From: Gymnogyps californianus
Lineage: Eukaryota > Chordata > Aves > Accipitriformes > Cathartidae
NCBI RefSeq assembly: GCF_018139145.2
Contig: NC_059500.1
Coordinates: forward strand, 22,363,437-22,427,436
Reading direction: 5' to 3'
Length of the DNA stretch: 64,000 nucleotides
Below, piece after piece: positions 1-11,900 of the stretch. Under the pieces are notes generated by a model that searched no databases, was not told the origin of the DNA, and worked only from the letters and a program-made list of their open reading frames with translations. Position numbers and translations under genes: made by a program. Within the stretch, counting starts at the first letter, position 1; every line of letters begins with the position of its first letter.

Positions 1-1809
1 TGTTAAGGGAATAAGGTGAAACAGTGGCTTGTAAATTCACCAGCTTTCCTGAAAACTGGAAGTCAGTTATGAACAGATTGGTACAATTAGGCTGGTTCTT
101 GTTTCTCCACACTGTAAGACCAGTGCATAGTTTCCTGAGGTAGGAAGGAAGGCCTTCTGCTGAAGGCCAGAAATACTTAAAGGTATTCAGGGTTCTTCTG
201 GGTTTATTAAGAGATTTCAGCGTACATACTTGGAAGAAGCTATGTAGCATATGCCCGTAGCAGGCCTGAATTACTGTTTTTTCACTTGAAAAATTAGGCT
301 GCCTCGAGAATCTTAAACCTACTGCAACATAAAATTGCGTATATGTATATTTATACTGAAATGAATAACTGCACGTGTGTAAGACATTTTTGTAGCTGAC
401 ATAATAAAAATGCTTTCAGCTGAACTCACAAATGAGGATGTCCAGAGCTTCTAGCTTAACTAGTTACACTGCACTTAAAACTGCACAATTCACATCTAAA
501 AATCTTTATAAAATTACGTTTTCTGTCTTGAAGCCAGAGGTGGCCTTTTTTATAATGATGGGAATACCGTATGTGAAGGAGCTGTTGCCGAATGATCTAT
601 GCTGTCATACAGCTACTTTCACATGTCAGTATGTGAAAACACCTATGGTTTTGCTGGCTTCCAGTATTGTAAAGGTAAAACTTATATCAAAATAGGACTC
701 ATTAGCAGATTGAGTGGAAGTGGAACAAGAAAAATAACTTAAAAGTGACCTGCCCAGTAAAAAGTCAGAGTGAAGGACTGAAACTGGCTGGAGGACTAGA
801 AATCGTTTGTGTTTCAGTCTGAATCTTGGCAGTGGAGTGGTGTTCGCTGTGTTACTTGGTCTGGTGTGAAAGGTCACTTCTGTTTTCTCACCGAGTATAA
901 CTTGGAGTTGTTTCTTTACTGTTACAAAGACAGACTTCAGTATTAGTGGCTAGTTTTCTTCCTAGACTTTTTGGTTGTAGTTGTCAATACTGAGTGTTGA
1001 ATTCTAGCTGATGCCTTTGGTGTAATGATGAATGGAATATTTAAGGACAGGAAGGGAGTGTGAATGAGTTACAAGTATAGGATTCTTTTAAGAATTGTTC
1101 TTGATTTCTAAGTTATGTAGCTGACGTAATTTAGATGATGTTAGTTATCCTGGTCTGCTATATACTTCCACATGCTGTCAGTTAAATGTAGAATGTGTCT
1201 TTCATCAAAAAGATCTACTGCAGAAAGAAAAACAGTTCAGGTTCTTCATGGGTGGCTTCAGTAGATTAGAATCATTGAAACTTACTGACATGGGACTGAG
1301 GAGAACAACTACAGAGCAGTAGCTCAAAGTGAAGTAAGCTTCAGTTGCAAAATAAAACCAAATCCTATGCATGGAGTTATTGCCTTCACCAAACTGATAA
1401 CCTCTGTATGTCTGAAGGCATCAAAACATGATACACCTTCTTCTATAATACAATTCTGAGTCAACATTTAATGTAAGGTTTTATAACACGAGACTCAAGC
1501 TACTTCGTATTAAACTAACATTAGAACTAATCTACACATTTCCAGCTGAATTATACTTCGTTGTATCTGTCCTTATAATGTGTTTTCTGACGAAGGAATG
1601 TGTGTACTGTCTGGAGAGGAGAATTCCATCTAAAAAGTATTTAGTTGCATGTGGATTTCTTTTAGACTTTTGTTATACTGAAGTTCCTATTAACTACTGC
1701 AGAAATCCACAGATATTGTAGCTGCTGTATAATACTGTATCATCTTTCAAATGCTACTGCTACATGGCTTGTTAATTGGTTAATTTGTTTCTTTCCTTTT
1801 GTCTTCTAG
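1..1809. other. Upstream MCC intron (3' end only)
   Basis: I see no repeat, RNA gene or plausible coding exon in this stretch. It is AT-rich, has only short chance open frames, and ends in the pyrimidine tract and acceptor of the exon at 1810. The first coding exon and promoter are outside the window. Confidence 0.8.
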
Positions 1810-1923
1810 CTTCATTTAGCAGCCCTGGCTTCATTAAAGGGAGACATAGTGGAGCTTAATAAACGTCTCCAACAAACAGAAAGGGAGCGTGACCTGTTGG
1901 AAAAGAAATTGGCAAAAGCACAG
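1810..1923 (+). CDS. MCC: MCC exon (window exon 1; probably exon 2)
   Basis: The exon has 38 complete codons, phase 0 at both ends. It begins LHLAALASLKGDIVELNKRL and ends DLLEKKLAKAQ. The acceptor follows a good pyrimidine tract (tttgtcttctag) and the donor is the strong CAG|GTGAGC. The residues form a charged heptad-like helix and begin the N-terminal coiled coil. By my memory of human MCC this is about residues 20-57, and human has HSAA where this exon has HLAA. No in-window exon precedes it. With phase 0-0 borders it could be skipped without breaking the frame. Confidence 0.95.
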
Positions 1924-2703
1924 GTGAGCAATAATTCAAGATTCTGAAGATGATCCTTGGTTGTGTGTTGTCCTTGTTCTTCAGAGAGGAATATGGTATG
2001 TGGGGAGAGGATAAAATATCTGAACAATGTCACAAGTGGAAAGAATTTTAAGACTGCAAGAAACATAGTTGCCGTGGGTTTTAAGTTTTATGTGCTGATG
2101 ACATTCCTCTAAAAAATACCAAGAAAGAGTTAGATTAGTTTTGTTCTGAAGCCAATATAAACAGCGACTGCTTTGAAATATTTTAGAATATAAAAATTGC
2201 AGCATACTCTCAGTGGATTAGGTAACTGATTGCAGAGCCTTCCACTCCTGGGTCAGATTCAAACACAGCACAAATTAACACTGATCAAAAGCTATTGCCA
2301 ATTGGCAGTGCTTTGGTGGTAAGTGAGAAATGATTGTGATGTCAGTCTAGCTTCTAGTAAGCCAGTTTGTATGTATCTGTTGTAGAAAACACAGTCAGTG
2401 GAAAGCCAAGGGATTAAATAAGAATAAGGTCTGAACTCTAATGCTTTCACAGCTCTTAAAAAAAAAAAAATCTTTTCAGATCAAGATAAATGTAGAGAGG
2501 GAAAGGCAAATAGGGAAAACTGAACTATTGTTCTTTATATTTCTCTCTTCTATAAACAAAACCTTTTCTTTCAGATACTGTCATTCTGGCAGATACTTTT
2601 TGTAAGTACTTTACATTTCAAAAGTAATTCAAAATATATACCTATTTATACTTGCATAGAGACAGTCAAAGCATTTTGTCCTGTAAAGTATAGCATCTTA
2701 TTT

Positions 2704-2868
2704 GTTGCCCAGAGAGGTTGTGGAATCTCCAACCTTGGAAGTACTCAAGCCACTTAGACCTGGTCTGGGGCAACCTGCTCTAGGTGACCCTCCTTGAGTT
2801 GGGTAAGGGGCTGGATGAATGACCTCCAGAGGTCCCTGTCAACCTCAGCCATTCTGTGATTTTGTGAA
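2704..2868 (+). mobile_element. CR1 LINE, 5'-truncated 3' end
   Basis: The order of words is that of the CR1 3' untranslated region: gcccagagaggttgtggaat, then the ggcaacctgctctaggtgac block, then gacctccagaggtccctgtc, then the ending attctgtgattttgtgaa. The last element is the 8-bp ATTCTGTGA-type terminal repeat that marks the 3' end and sets plus orientation. Only about 165 bp remain, as is usual for severely 5'-truncated CR1 copies. It is moderately diverged and carries no open frame. It is the main clue to an avian or related sauropsid genome. Confidence 0.9.
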
Positions 2869-3708
2869 TTTAGAGTCTTCAGTATTCAGTGCATTTTCGT
2901 AGGGGCTTGTATCTGTGTGTTCTTTAAACTCAAGCCAAATGTAGAGATGTTTAAGCAGTCTAGATGTTAAGGCTCTTACTTCAGTCCTCCAACCGTATTT
3001 TGGCCCTTATCTGCATTCCTTGATGTTTTTTCAGCTACCTTTAAGGTTTTTGGGCTTGTAAGTGATACTCTTATTGCAGACCATCAATGCAATGTCCAGA
3101 AATAAAAAACACTTCTATGTTTTTATTCCCCTCGGTATGTGAGCCAGAGCCACACTGGGAGTTAACGTTGTTTATCAGCTATAACCCTGAGAGCCTTTTC
3201 TAATTTCTACTGCACTCTGAGATAGAGTCCTCTTTCTGACATACAGTTTGATATAAGGCTGCATTTGACAATCATTGAACAGTGGGATGGATCCACTGTA
3301 TCCAAATGATCCACATCATTCTGCATGACTATGCTGACTGTTGTTATTTATAACTCTGCGGGGTCTTGTGCTAACCACAGGTTTTTGGTAGTGTTTTAGT
3401 TCCAGATCTTTGTTTAAAAATACATATATCATCTCTCAGCCAATGAAGAGTGCCTTGTAGGTGCTCCCATACAGTAATGAATCCCCATTGATGGTGACTG
3501 GGATTAAGGATCAGTCCTTAATCGCAATTAATGTGTTCTGTTAGCACAAGATTGTTTGGTGTTTTCTTTGATGGGTTACCAATTATGCACATGTATGTAG
3601 TGGTCGATTTGTAACGCTGATGGTTTTTACATGAGCTTGGACTGTGTGTTTGTGAACACAAGCATAGTGATGACTGCTACCTGAACTGTGAATAACACAA
3701 AATCAGAG

Positions 3709-3744
3709 TATCTGAAAGCTACCATGCTAGCTAGCTTTCAGATA
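3709..3744. repeat. Inverted repeat, 13-bp perfect arms, 10-nt loop
   Basis: The left arm tatctgaaagcta (3709-3721) is the exact reverse complement of tagctttcagata (3732-3744), separated by ccatgctagc. An A run follows immediately. It is too short for a typical pre-miRNA stem, and no flanking duplication was seen. Confidence 0.85.
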
Positions 3745-4904
3745 AAAAAATTACTTTTTAATGAACAATTTCTATAAAGTTTTAATGTTTTAGCTCTTTT
3801 CAAAATTTTTTTTAAAAAGCCCTCAAGTGGATAGAAATTTTTTGGGGTGTGTATTAAATAAAATACAATCTTTCTTAAGGAATAAGCCATTATACAAGCA
3901 CAACTCATATATTCAGTGTGTTGGCTGTGTTTAAGTACTGAGACAGACTCTGATGAAACCACTTTACCTTTTCTTCTTTTTCTAACTGCATCACTTCCAA
4001 GAAGATGCTCCACTTAACAAGATTTTTTGAACTTTTCCTCCCACTCCACAGAGATTCATCCAAATTCGTATCATGTATCATATCATATCACTTTCTCCTC
4101 TACAACCTCTGTCTAACGCATTTCTTCCTTACTAATGCAAATTAGAGGTTCAGAAGGCATAAATTAAGTAAGAGGTGTTTGAGGTTCTGCATAACCCTAT
4201 GCAGATGCTAGCTGGTCAGTATTAAATCTCTATTCTGTGTCTGGACTATACTTACAAAGGCAGCACATGTTTCATTTCAGTTGGCGTGGTAAATGCTCTC
4301 TGGAAGAAATAGCTCTTAAAACTCATTTTTGGTAATACCTTTCCCATCATTTCATGAGCCATGTGAGACACTTTGGAAGAAAGGATTAGTGATTTGCAGA
4401 GCGGAGGTGATTTGGGGAACCACAATTCAAGTAATAGATGACAAATGGTGAAGAAGGATAGTTGGATAGCCTGTGCTTAAAATTTTGTAGAAGGACGTAA
4501 TTGATTACTGGTTGTTGTATCATGCTCATTTCCAAAACTGCAGTCTGTGGAGACCTGCTATAGCATTTCCCTGCACACTTCTATTATTTCAGTAAGACAG
4601 CAGATCACCTTTTCTCTATGTTTGTATTGGTGTACAATTTGGCAATGGACTGATCTCTTGAATGAAACTTGCTGTAAAGTACTGGTCAACCACAACTAAT
4701 GTCTTCTTCCAGAAATTTTTCTGTGGTTAGGTGAAGAAAAGTAGTGTTTTCTACTAGCTCTGTCTGGCACAGTATCCTGGCTTTGATAATGATAAATAGT
4801 GGATGTCTGAAGGGAAAGCATAAGAAATGCATATAGAGAGTTGTCCTCCTTCATACTCACCCACCTTTCTGCCAACATCTGTGAGCAGGAGGCTGCATCA
4901 CATT

Positions 4905-5035
4905 TAATACTCCTCTATGGTCCTGTCCTCCGTGGATTTGTCTAATCTTCCTTCTAATCCATCTACATTCTTGGCACTTCCTACATCCTGTGACATTGAG
5001 TTCTGCAGTTTTATGATAGAACATGGTATTTAATA
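4905..5035 (-). mobile_element. Old CR1/L3-like LINE fragment
   Basis: The stretch with gtcctccgtggatttgtcta, ccatctacattcttggc and acatcctgtgacattgagtt parallels the well-known amniote CR1/L3-type 3' region, seen here in reverse orientation. The same word order recurs at 22665-23025. It is highly diverged and the borders are approximate. Confidence 0.55.
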
Positions 5036-8000
5036 ACGTGCTGAACATTTCAGCAAATACAGCAAGAATAGACAATTCACTTACTACATCTTTCTTATCG
5101 TTTTATCTCCTTTCACAAGGTAGTCCTGCTCTTTCATTCTTTGTGCTTAGTCCTTGTAATTTTGGAATTTTATAATCGCTCTAGACACAGGGTAACAAAG
5201 ACTGTGCTGCATCGTTCTGGATCCTGTATCACACAGCAATAAGTCCCATTACTGCAGTAATAATTCTCTACCATCCTCTCAATTATTCAGAATATAGAGA
5301 GGGACAGCAGAATTTCAGTGTGAGAATAAAACCAACACTCTGTAGGGCATATAAGAACATGTGAACTTCACAGGAAGGCTTCAGTTTCTCATCTAACAAT
5401 GTAACTTGAAATAGAAATGCATGGTGTTCAGATGAACGTTGAAATTACTCATTCTGTTGTGTGATGTCCTTATCTCACATGGATTAGTCCTATGTACTTG
5501 TATTCTTCTTCCACATCAAGTATACACAGAATATACCACCAGACAATTAATTCTGACCATGCATGTTTTCGTGATTGAGGATTTGGCACAATGGACTTGT
5601 GTTAATACTTAAAATTAGATGAATGGATTGCTGCTTTAAAATCTGCCACTCCTCTTAAATTAAAATACTGTATTAGTTGAGCTAAGATTTTTAGCTCCTG
5701 TGAGCCTGTTAGACAGGTTTATCATTGTGGCTTATTCAGGTGATGACTTGTATTCTTGGTGAACAATGCCACAGCCAGTGTTTGTCTCTGCAGAGCCTGA
5801 GGCACTGGACGATCTCTTACCGAGCACTGCTGCTGGTAGTTCTTTTTTTGTCGTCTGACTGAACACTGCAAATTTAACATAAAGATTTTTACTGGTAGTG
5901 TTTCTTCCACTAGGAATTTGTGTACATTAATAGGCAGTAGAATCGTGTGTTGAGACAATATTCTTGGGTTAAAATATTTTCTCTTATCATCCTTCTCCCT
6001 CATACTCTTCTTGCTCTTGTGGTTGTTTCCCAGCATCAAGAGGTCAGACAAAGGTGTTTCCAGGCATTGTTAATTTATACTGGAATTGAAATAACCATTT
6101 TAGTCTGTACCAAGAACCAGCCAGGGGTCACTTACACTGAGAACTGTGCTGGAAACTTGTCTCCTGACTTCAACAATTGTTCATCTTTTGCAGCCTCTCA
6201 CTGGATTATCCCTGTGTTTGCTTTCTCAGAGAATTAGAGCTCCTAATGGTTTTGATTAGAACTTAAGTATGAGGCTGGAAGAGGGATGAGGAAAAGGCTG
6301 TAAGGTATTTATCATAAAAAGTTTGTGTGAGTGCCATGCAAATAAATTGCAAGAGCTGAATGTGTACACCTTGAAAAGAAATAGGAACTGGTGGCGGATC
6401 ATTGTTCTGAGACTCAAAGGACACAGAAACTAAAGAGGACAATGAACAGGTTCAGTATCCCAGAAAAAAATTTTAGCAATGGGTACCAAACATGTATTTG
6501 TTTCTTTTCCCTTATAAGCTTTGAGATGAATGTGCCATAATAAGGAACAATCCTGTATAACCAGAAGAATTTTCCATTGCTGCATACTGAACTATGTTTC
6601 CATTGTTTGGATGGTTTTGCCTTTTTTAGTTGAGACTTGTCATGGCTGACCAGAACTTGCAAGATGTAACTGTGTACCCACCTCCAAGGCACAGCAGTCC
6701 TTCTTAGCATCATGTCCTGTCTTTCACAGAGGTTTCCCTTCTGCCTTTTCCCGTTACTTTTGCCTAAGATAATCTAAGAGCCCTTTTAAAAAATCAAATG
6801 TGAAGCTGTTGTCTTATATTGCCAGACTGCTGGTTGTTCACAAAGTATGTCTGTCACTAAATGATAGTTATCCTGAAAAATGGTGACTGAGAAATGGCAT
6901 TACCAGAAAGCAAGTCTGGTAATGTGGCTGAGGTCCATTAGCAGGAGTCTATATATCTTCAGTCAAGATAAAGAAGTTCTGCTTTTCAGTGCACAGCTTA
7001 GAAAGACAAAAATTGTTGTGATGTTATTATTTATTGTCTGAAAATAATTGCTACATGCTCCATCTGAAACATCCTTTTGGTTTAAAAGAAAAAAAAACCA
7101 GTGCGCATGATTGATTGATCTGGATAATGCTTAGGTAGTGTTTGTGGGTATCAGTGTGTGTCAGAGGAAGTTTAGGCTTAGAAAGGCAGAATAAGCAACT
7201 CTTTATTGCACTTAAATCCGTCTTAAAGCTTTTGTTAAACATTTTCTCTGTGTTATTTCTGCATTTTGAAAGTTGTGGTAGTTCTTCAGCCAGATATGAT
7301 GTTAAGATACGGAAACGTGAGAAATAAGTTGTGGAATGATCCTATAATAAAGAGTCATTATAATATACATGTATAACCATGTCAGTTGCCAACATGAAGT
7401 CTTAAAAGCCAGGTGAACATTACCAGTCTTCTAAAATGTGACCCTTTGCTCTCCTCTTCAGTGTGAAGATATCGTCTGTTTGTCTTGGTGTAGGTGAAAG
7501 TGCTTGAAACTCCAGCTGGAGTAAGAAACTATTTTGTTGTAGTCTGTGGAAGGGTGCTCTGACGTTTGGGCTACATTTCAATGTACATATTCCTGGAACT
7601 TAAAAATATTGAAATAAATTTTATTTAAAATGTAAAAGAAAAATCTTATTGAAGCTTAACGTAAATTGTAGTTTTCAAGCAGCCTTTTATGTAGATGATG
7701 TTCTCAAGCTGTGAATGTGAGTAGTCAAAAAATACAAGTGCAAACTATGGAAATTCTGGCATACCTGCTAGTTTGGGTATAATTTTCGTATTTATGATAC
7801 AAAGGGTTGAGAGAGTTACCTCTGTATAGAGTGTTTACTTGATTTGAAAAAAAAAGTTTTGATGCAGCAATGTTGGAGGACCTCATACGTTACCATAAAT
7901 TGTAGCCTTTAGAAATGCTACTAGGATCTTACATTGCAGGTGTTCAATTAATGAGTGTAGGTTTTACACTGTCAGTTGGCTTGTGAGTTTTCTTTTATTG

Positions 8001-8483
8001 ACAGCATAGTACATACCATTCTTTGGTTGCAAGGAGGCTTGACTGTTTCCTGCAGGGGGTGAGAAGCAAAAAGTTAGAAGTCTTGCTCTTTCCAGCCACT
8101 ACCAAGCGTAACTTCAATCAGCATGCACTGTTGGATTGTAGTTGCAGTAGACTGTAATTGTTTGCTGTAACTGAAGTAGAGTGTTTGCTAGCATGAAGAG
8201 TAAGCCAGAGAAGCTGGATTTAAAATTCTATTGGAAAGAAAAAGGAGGATTTCATGATACGTATAAAAACAAGCAGCCATGTAGCCTTTTGATTGTTCAA
8301 ATAATAAGCATTTTATTGTAAAGGATTAAAATAACAAAAAATAGGTTATCTTTAAAGGCTAATAAAAACAAATACTCATACTAGAGAAGTCATAACCTCA
8401 AAGTGTGGTTACTTTTCTTTATAATAATGTGGTTTCTGCCTTAAAACTTGTTCTAATTCAGACCATGTTGGGAAGATCCTTGA

Positions 8484-8507
8484 AGATTCATGATGCATCA
8501 TGAATCT
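8484..8507. repeat. Perfect 24-bp palindrome, no spacer
   Basis: The half-site agattcatgatg is followed directly by its exact reverse complement catcatgaatct. The centre is GATGCATC. Pairing stops one base outside on each side. It lies about 310 bp upstream of the exon at 8819. It could act as a dimeric binding site or form a cruciform; neither is shown by the sequence. Confidence 0.9.
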
Positions 8508-8818
8508 CATGGATTCAAAGATGAGATATAGCTATTTTGAGTTGCAAAAGGTGTTTTTTGTTCAAGCAGGAAGGGCAACTTCTGCCCTTTAGAAAAAAAT
8601 AATAATAAAAGTATACTGCATAGTCTTTCAGTTCCTAAAATCTTGTAATTACATACCTTTGTGTACCTGTCAATATTTTGCATCTGTCCTTTTCTCTTGC
8701 TAAGGCAGTTTTGGTTTGATGAGTAAGAAAATCATTAATGGTGTGCACTTTTGCCTTGTATCTGATCTCTGTGCCGTTATTCATAAGACCCTTTCTGTTC
8801 CTTGCTTCCCTGCTTTAG

Positions 8819-8961
8819 TGTGAACAATCCCACCTAATGAGAGAGCACGAAGACGTGCAGGAGCGAACAACACTACGCTACGAGGAACGAATCACAGAGC
8901 TGCACAGTATCATTGCTGAATTAAATAAGAAAATTGATCGACTACAGGGAACAACAATAAG
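8819..8961 (+). CDS. MCC: MCC exon (window exon 2)
   Basis: The exon has 47 codons plus 2 nt, starting CEQSHLMREHEDVQERTTLR and ending KIDRLQGTTI plus AG, which completes an Arg with the first base of the next exon. The acceptor is ccctgctttag. The donor AG|GTACAG is weak, with no G at +5. The product continues the N-terminal coiled coil, with acidic and basic residues spaced as in a long amphipathic helix. If the donor were not used, translation would run on to a TGA at 9041-9043 and add 27 non-conserved residues. Identity with the remembered human sequence is almost complete. Confidence 0.96.
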
Positions 8962-11900
8962 GTACAGCAACTTCCTGGAAATTCTGGGCCAATACAAGAA
9001 TGGTGCAAAACATGGTGTGAATTACGCTCTAAATAGAATTTGATGATGACTTTAAGGTAGTTAGGCTTGTTATGACTGGTACTGAGTAGCTGCCCATAAT
9101 TAAGGTATGTGTTCTGCAGAGTATCATCCCGAGGCTCACAAGTGCTACATTCTCTCTGGCAAAATCACACTTTGGAAAGCCTAACGAGCACTGCAGAGAA
9201 CAGCACTGTGCCATCTAAATATTCCTGTAGTGTAACATACATGCCAGGGTACCAGATAGAGGAAGATGTAGCCTGCACCTCTGCTTTTAACTTTATTTTG
9301 TGGCATCCTATACATCACCTAAGCCAAATCACTCGTGGTGAGAAATATGGCTCAAATGGATTTCAGTAGGTTTTGCATCTACTTGTACTGGTATTTGTGA
9401 CAAAACACAATGGCACAAATCCCATTGTTGCCTGTCCTTGGAGCAGCAAAGCTTGGGGTATTACACTAGGTAATTACTTGTTACTGTGTTAAAATAAACT
9501 TTAAATTTGACTACAGGAAAACACTTATTTTTCCTCACTTGCTTTTACCCATTGTTCTCAACCTAGAGAAAGTTGGACTAGAATGAGGAAGGAGCTTCTT
9601 AAAGTTTAGCTTGTGAGGATGCAACTAAACTACTAGAATCTGTGGATTTTCTAGAGAACATCAAATTAGATTTGACACTTTCATGGGTAATGTTGACATG
9701 GTGCTCTACCCATGTAGCAAATTTTCAGTTCTCCTTGCATATTAGCTGCAAGTTTTTTGATAACTGCCTCGTTTGTTCTTCCTTATAAACGTTTCTCCTA
9801 GCACAAGGCATTGTGGTTGCAACTACTCACTTAGCCTTTCATGAAAATATCTATATGCAAAAAGAAAAAGGTTTGGTGTACCATAAATAAGAGAAAGTAT
9901 CATCACGCATATATACCAGTATAAAAGCAGTGATAGAATCACATTATGTTAATGTTATTCAAGAAGATAAATACTGCCAACTCTGAGGTGATCATAACTA
10001 GTAATGATCGTGGCAAGATTTTTCAGGTAAGTATTTTCTAAACTGGTAGTACTTCTCTGAAAAAATCCCTGTGACTCCCTTGTTCATTCATGCTTGATGC
10101 CTCTGCAGACAAACTTCCCATTTGTCTTGTTTCGAGTCACCTTTCTTTTCAGCATGATACTGGCTGCCCATCCCGCCCTCCTCTCTGGTCACGCTCTACC
10201 AATTGAAGAGACTGGTTGAAAAGCAAAATCTGAGAAGCATGAGAGCTGCATTGATACTTTTTTCTTGAATGGCAGAAGAACTCTATGACATTTAAGAAAA
10301 ATATTACATAGAATGCATAAAAATGGTTTGTTTGAAGTCCCTGTGGCAAGCTAAATGCCAAGTGGTGTTCAATTACAAAATACTGGAATCGGGTGGATAC
10401 TGTGAATGTTTAACCATGTCCATAAACAAGTCAGCTGTGGCATGTGCAGGCAAGCGAGACATAAGAACCGAGCTTGATGGGAAGCGCACACTGCTTCTTT
10501 TGAAGAGTGCAGTTTTGCTGCCCCTTTGGAGGATGCAGGCTTTTGAAGGCATCAGAACAACACTGCTGCAACAGATGCCACACCAATGTCATGCCCCACC
10601 TGTTTGGTCTTACCATATGAGAGCTCATTTTGCTCAGATGGCTAGGATGCCTCCTCTGTTTTTATTTGTTCTGATTTTATTAGTAAGAACAAAAATGTTT
10701 ATTATTAGTGGATTTTTTATTTCCTTTAATGATTGGAATAGCTTGTTTTCTTTGGCAGGCCAATAATTTGGTGTCTGGGGAACAGAGTAGTAATATTCCT
10801 CCTAAAAATGGCAAGCAGAGGTAGAATTGGAGGGATTCCATAGGATTTGTAAAGACAACTGAAAGAACGAAAACTGATACTTCCTGCTATGATTTTCTGT
10901 AAATCCACTCTGGGATCCACTTGCGTCACTCTTGAGAAGCTGTTCCATCCCACAGAGCAAGGGTAGTGTAATTGCTGTCCTTGCTGGGACAGGTGTGACT
11001 CACAGCACTCCACCCTTGGCTATGGGGACTGTGAGCCTGGGAGTTGGAACAAAACAGTCCTGAGAGAAAGGGTTCTGGGAGCATGGCCCTGCTAGGGCCT
11101 TGGCATTTATACTTTCCCCTAAACCAGAACACAGGAGGGATTTTAGTTTTGATTTGACTCTTGGATACCTGCAAGTAATACTGAGCTTTACTTGTGCTAT
11201 CACAAAATTTAGGCTGTCTTTCTGGAAACAGTTTTCTTGAGTTTACATTAATTGCATAACAGATAAATGTTTCCCCAGTGCTGACACAGAGATTGTTCAG
11301 TATTTTCACGTATCTGTTTTAGGTTGTAAAAATAAACTAACATGTAGCTTGACGTACTGCTGCTTTATAACATTTTTCATGGTTCCTTCCAAAACCCAAA
11401 AATATTCTGGGAACAATTAGAAGAAACCAGAGTTTCATGAAAGGTATTTGACTCTCCTCCTTAAGCTGTGTTATCTTTAAATTTGTAGCTCTTTACTTGA
11501 ATGTGAGCAGTGCCCTCAGGAAGTAGGGCAGAAAGTAAGCAGAAAGAGTGTTTAAATCTGAGTAAGGTATTGCAACAGGTTGAGGAGTGTTGGCAGGCTG
11601 TATAAGCATTCTGAGAATTCATCTCTTTGGGTTTTGGTGGTTTGTTTTGTTTGGGGTTTTTTTGCCCTTGCAATGTCAGGGGTTTTACGCAGCTTGAAGT
11701 GTAATAGCTTTTGCTCGTGTGGTTTAGTAACACCAGCTCTAGAAGAGAGCTTAAGTCACATGTCACTGCCTGTGCCTCTTCCCAGGTATATCTGATATGC
11801 TGATCTTAGTAATCTTACAGGAGTATTTTTAGAAGTTTCCAGGATTGTTCTAGGTTTGCTAACCATTTCTAGGGTACGAGCAGTTCCATGTGTGTGGCCA

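Larger units (their letters stand above)
1924..8818. other. MCC intron, 6.9 kb
   Basis: This AT-rich intron has no convincing gene. It holds a CR1 tail (2704-2868), a perfect-arm hairpin (3709-3744), an old minus-strand CR1/L3-like fragment (4905-5035) and a perfect 24-bp palindrome (8484-8507). Nothing else was recognised. Confidence 0.8.

Noticed and set aside
10323..10766. 147-codon plus-strand open frame
   Set aside because: No domain, no splice context and overlapping open frames on the other strand; its composition looks like translated intron.
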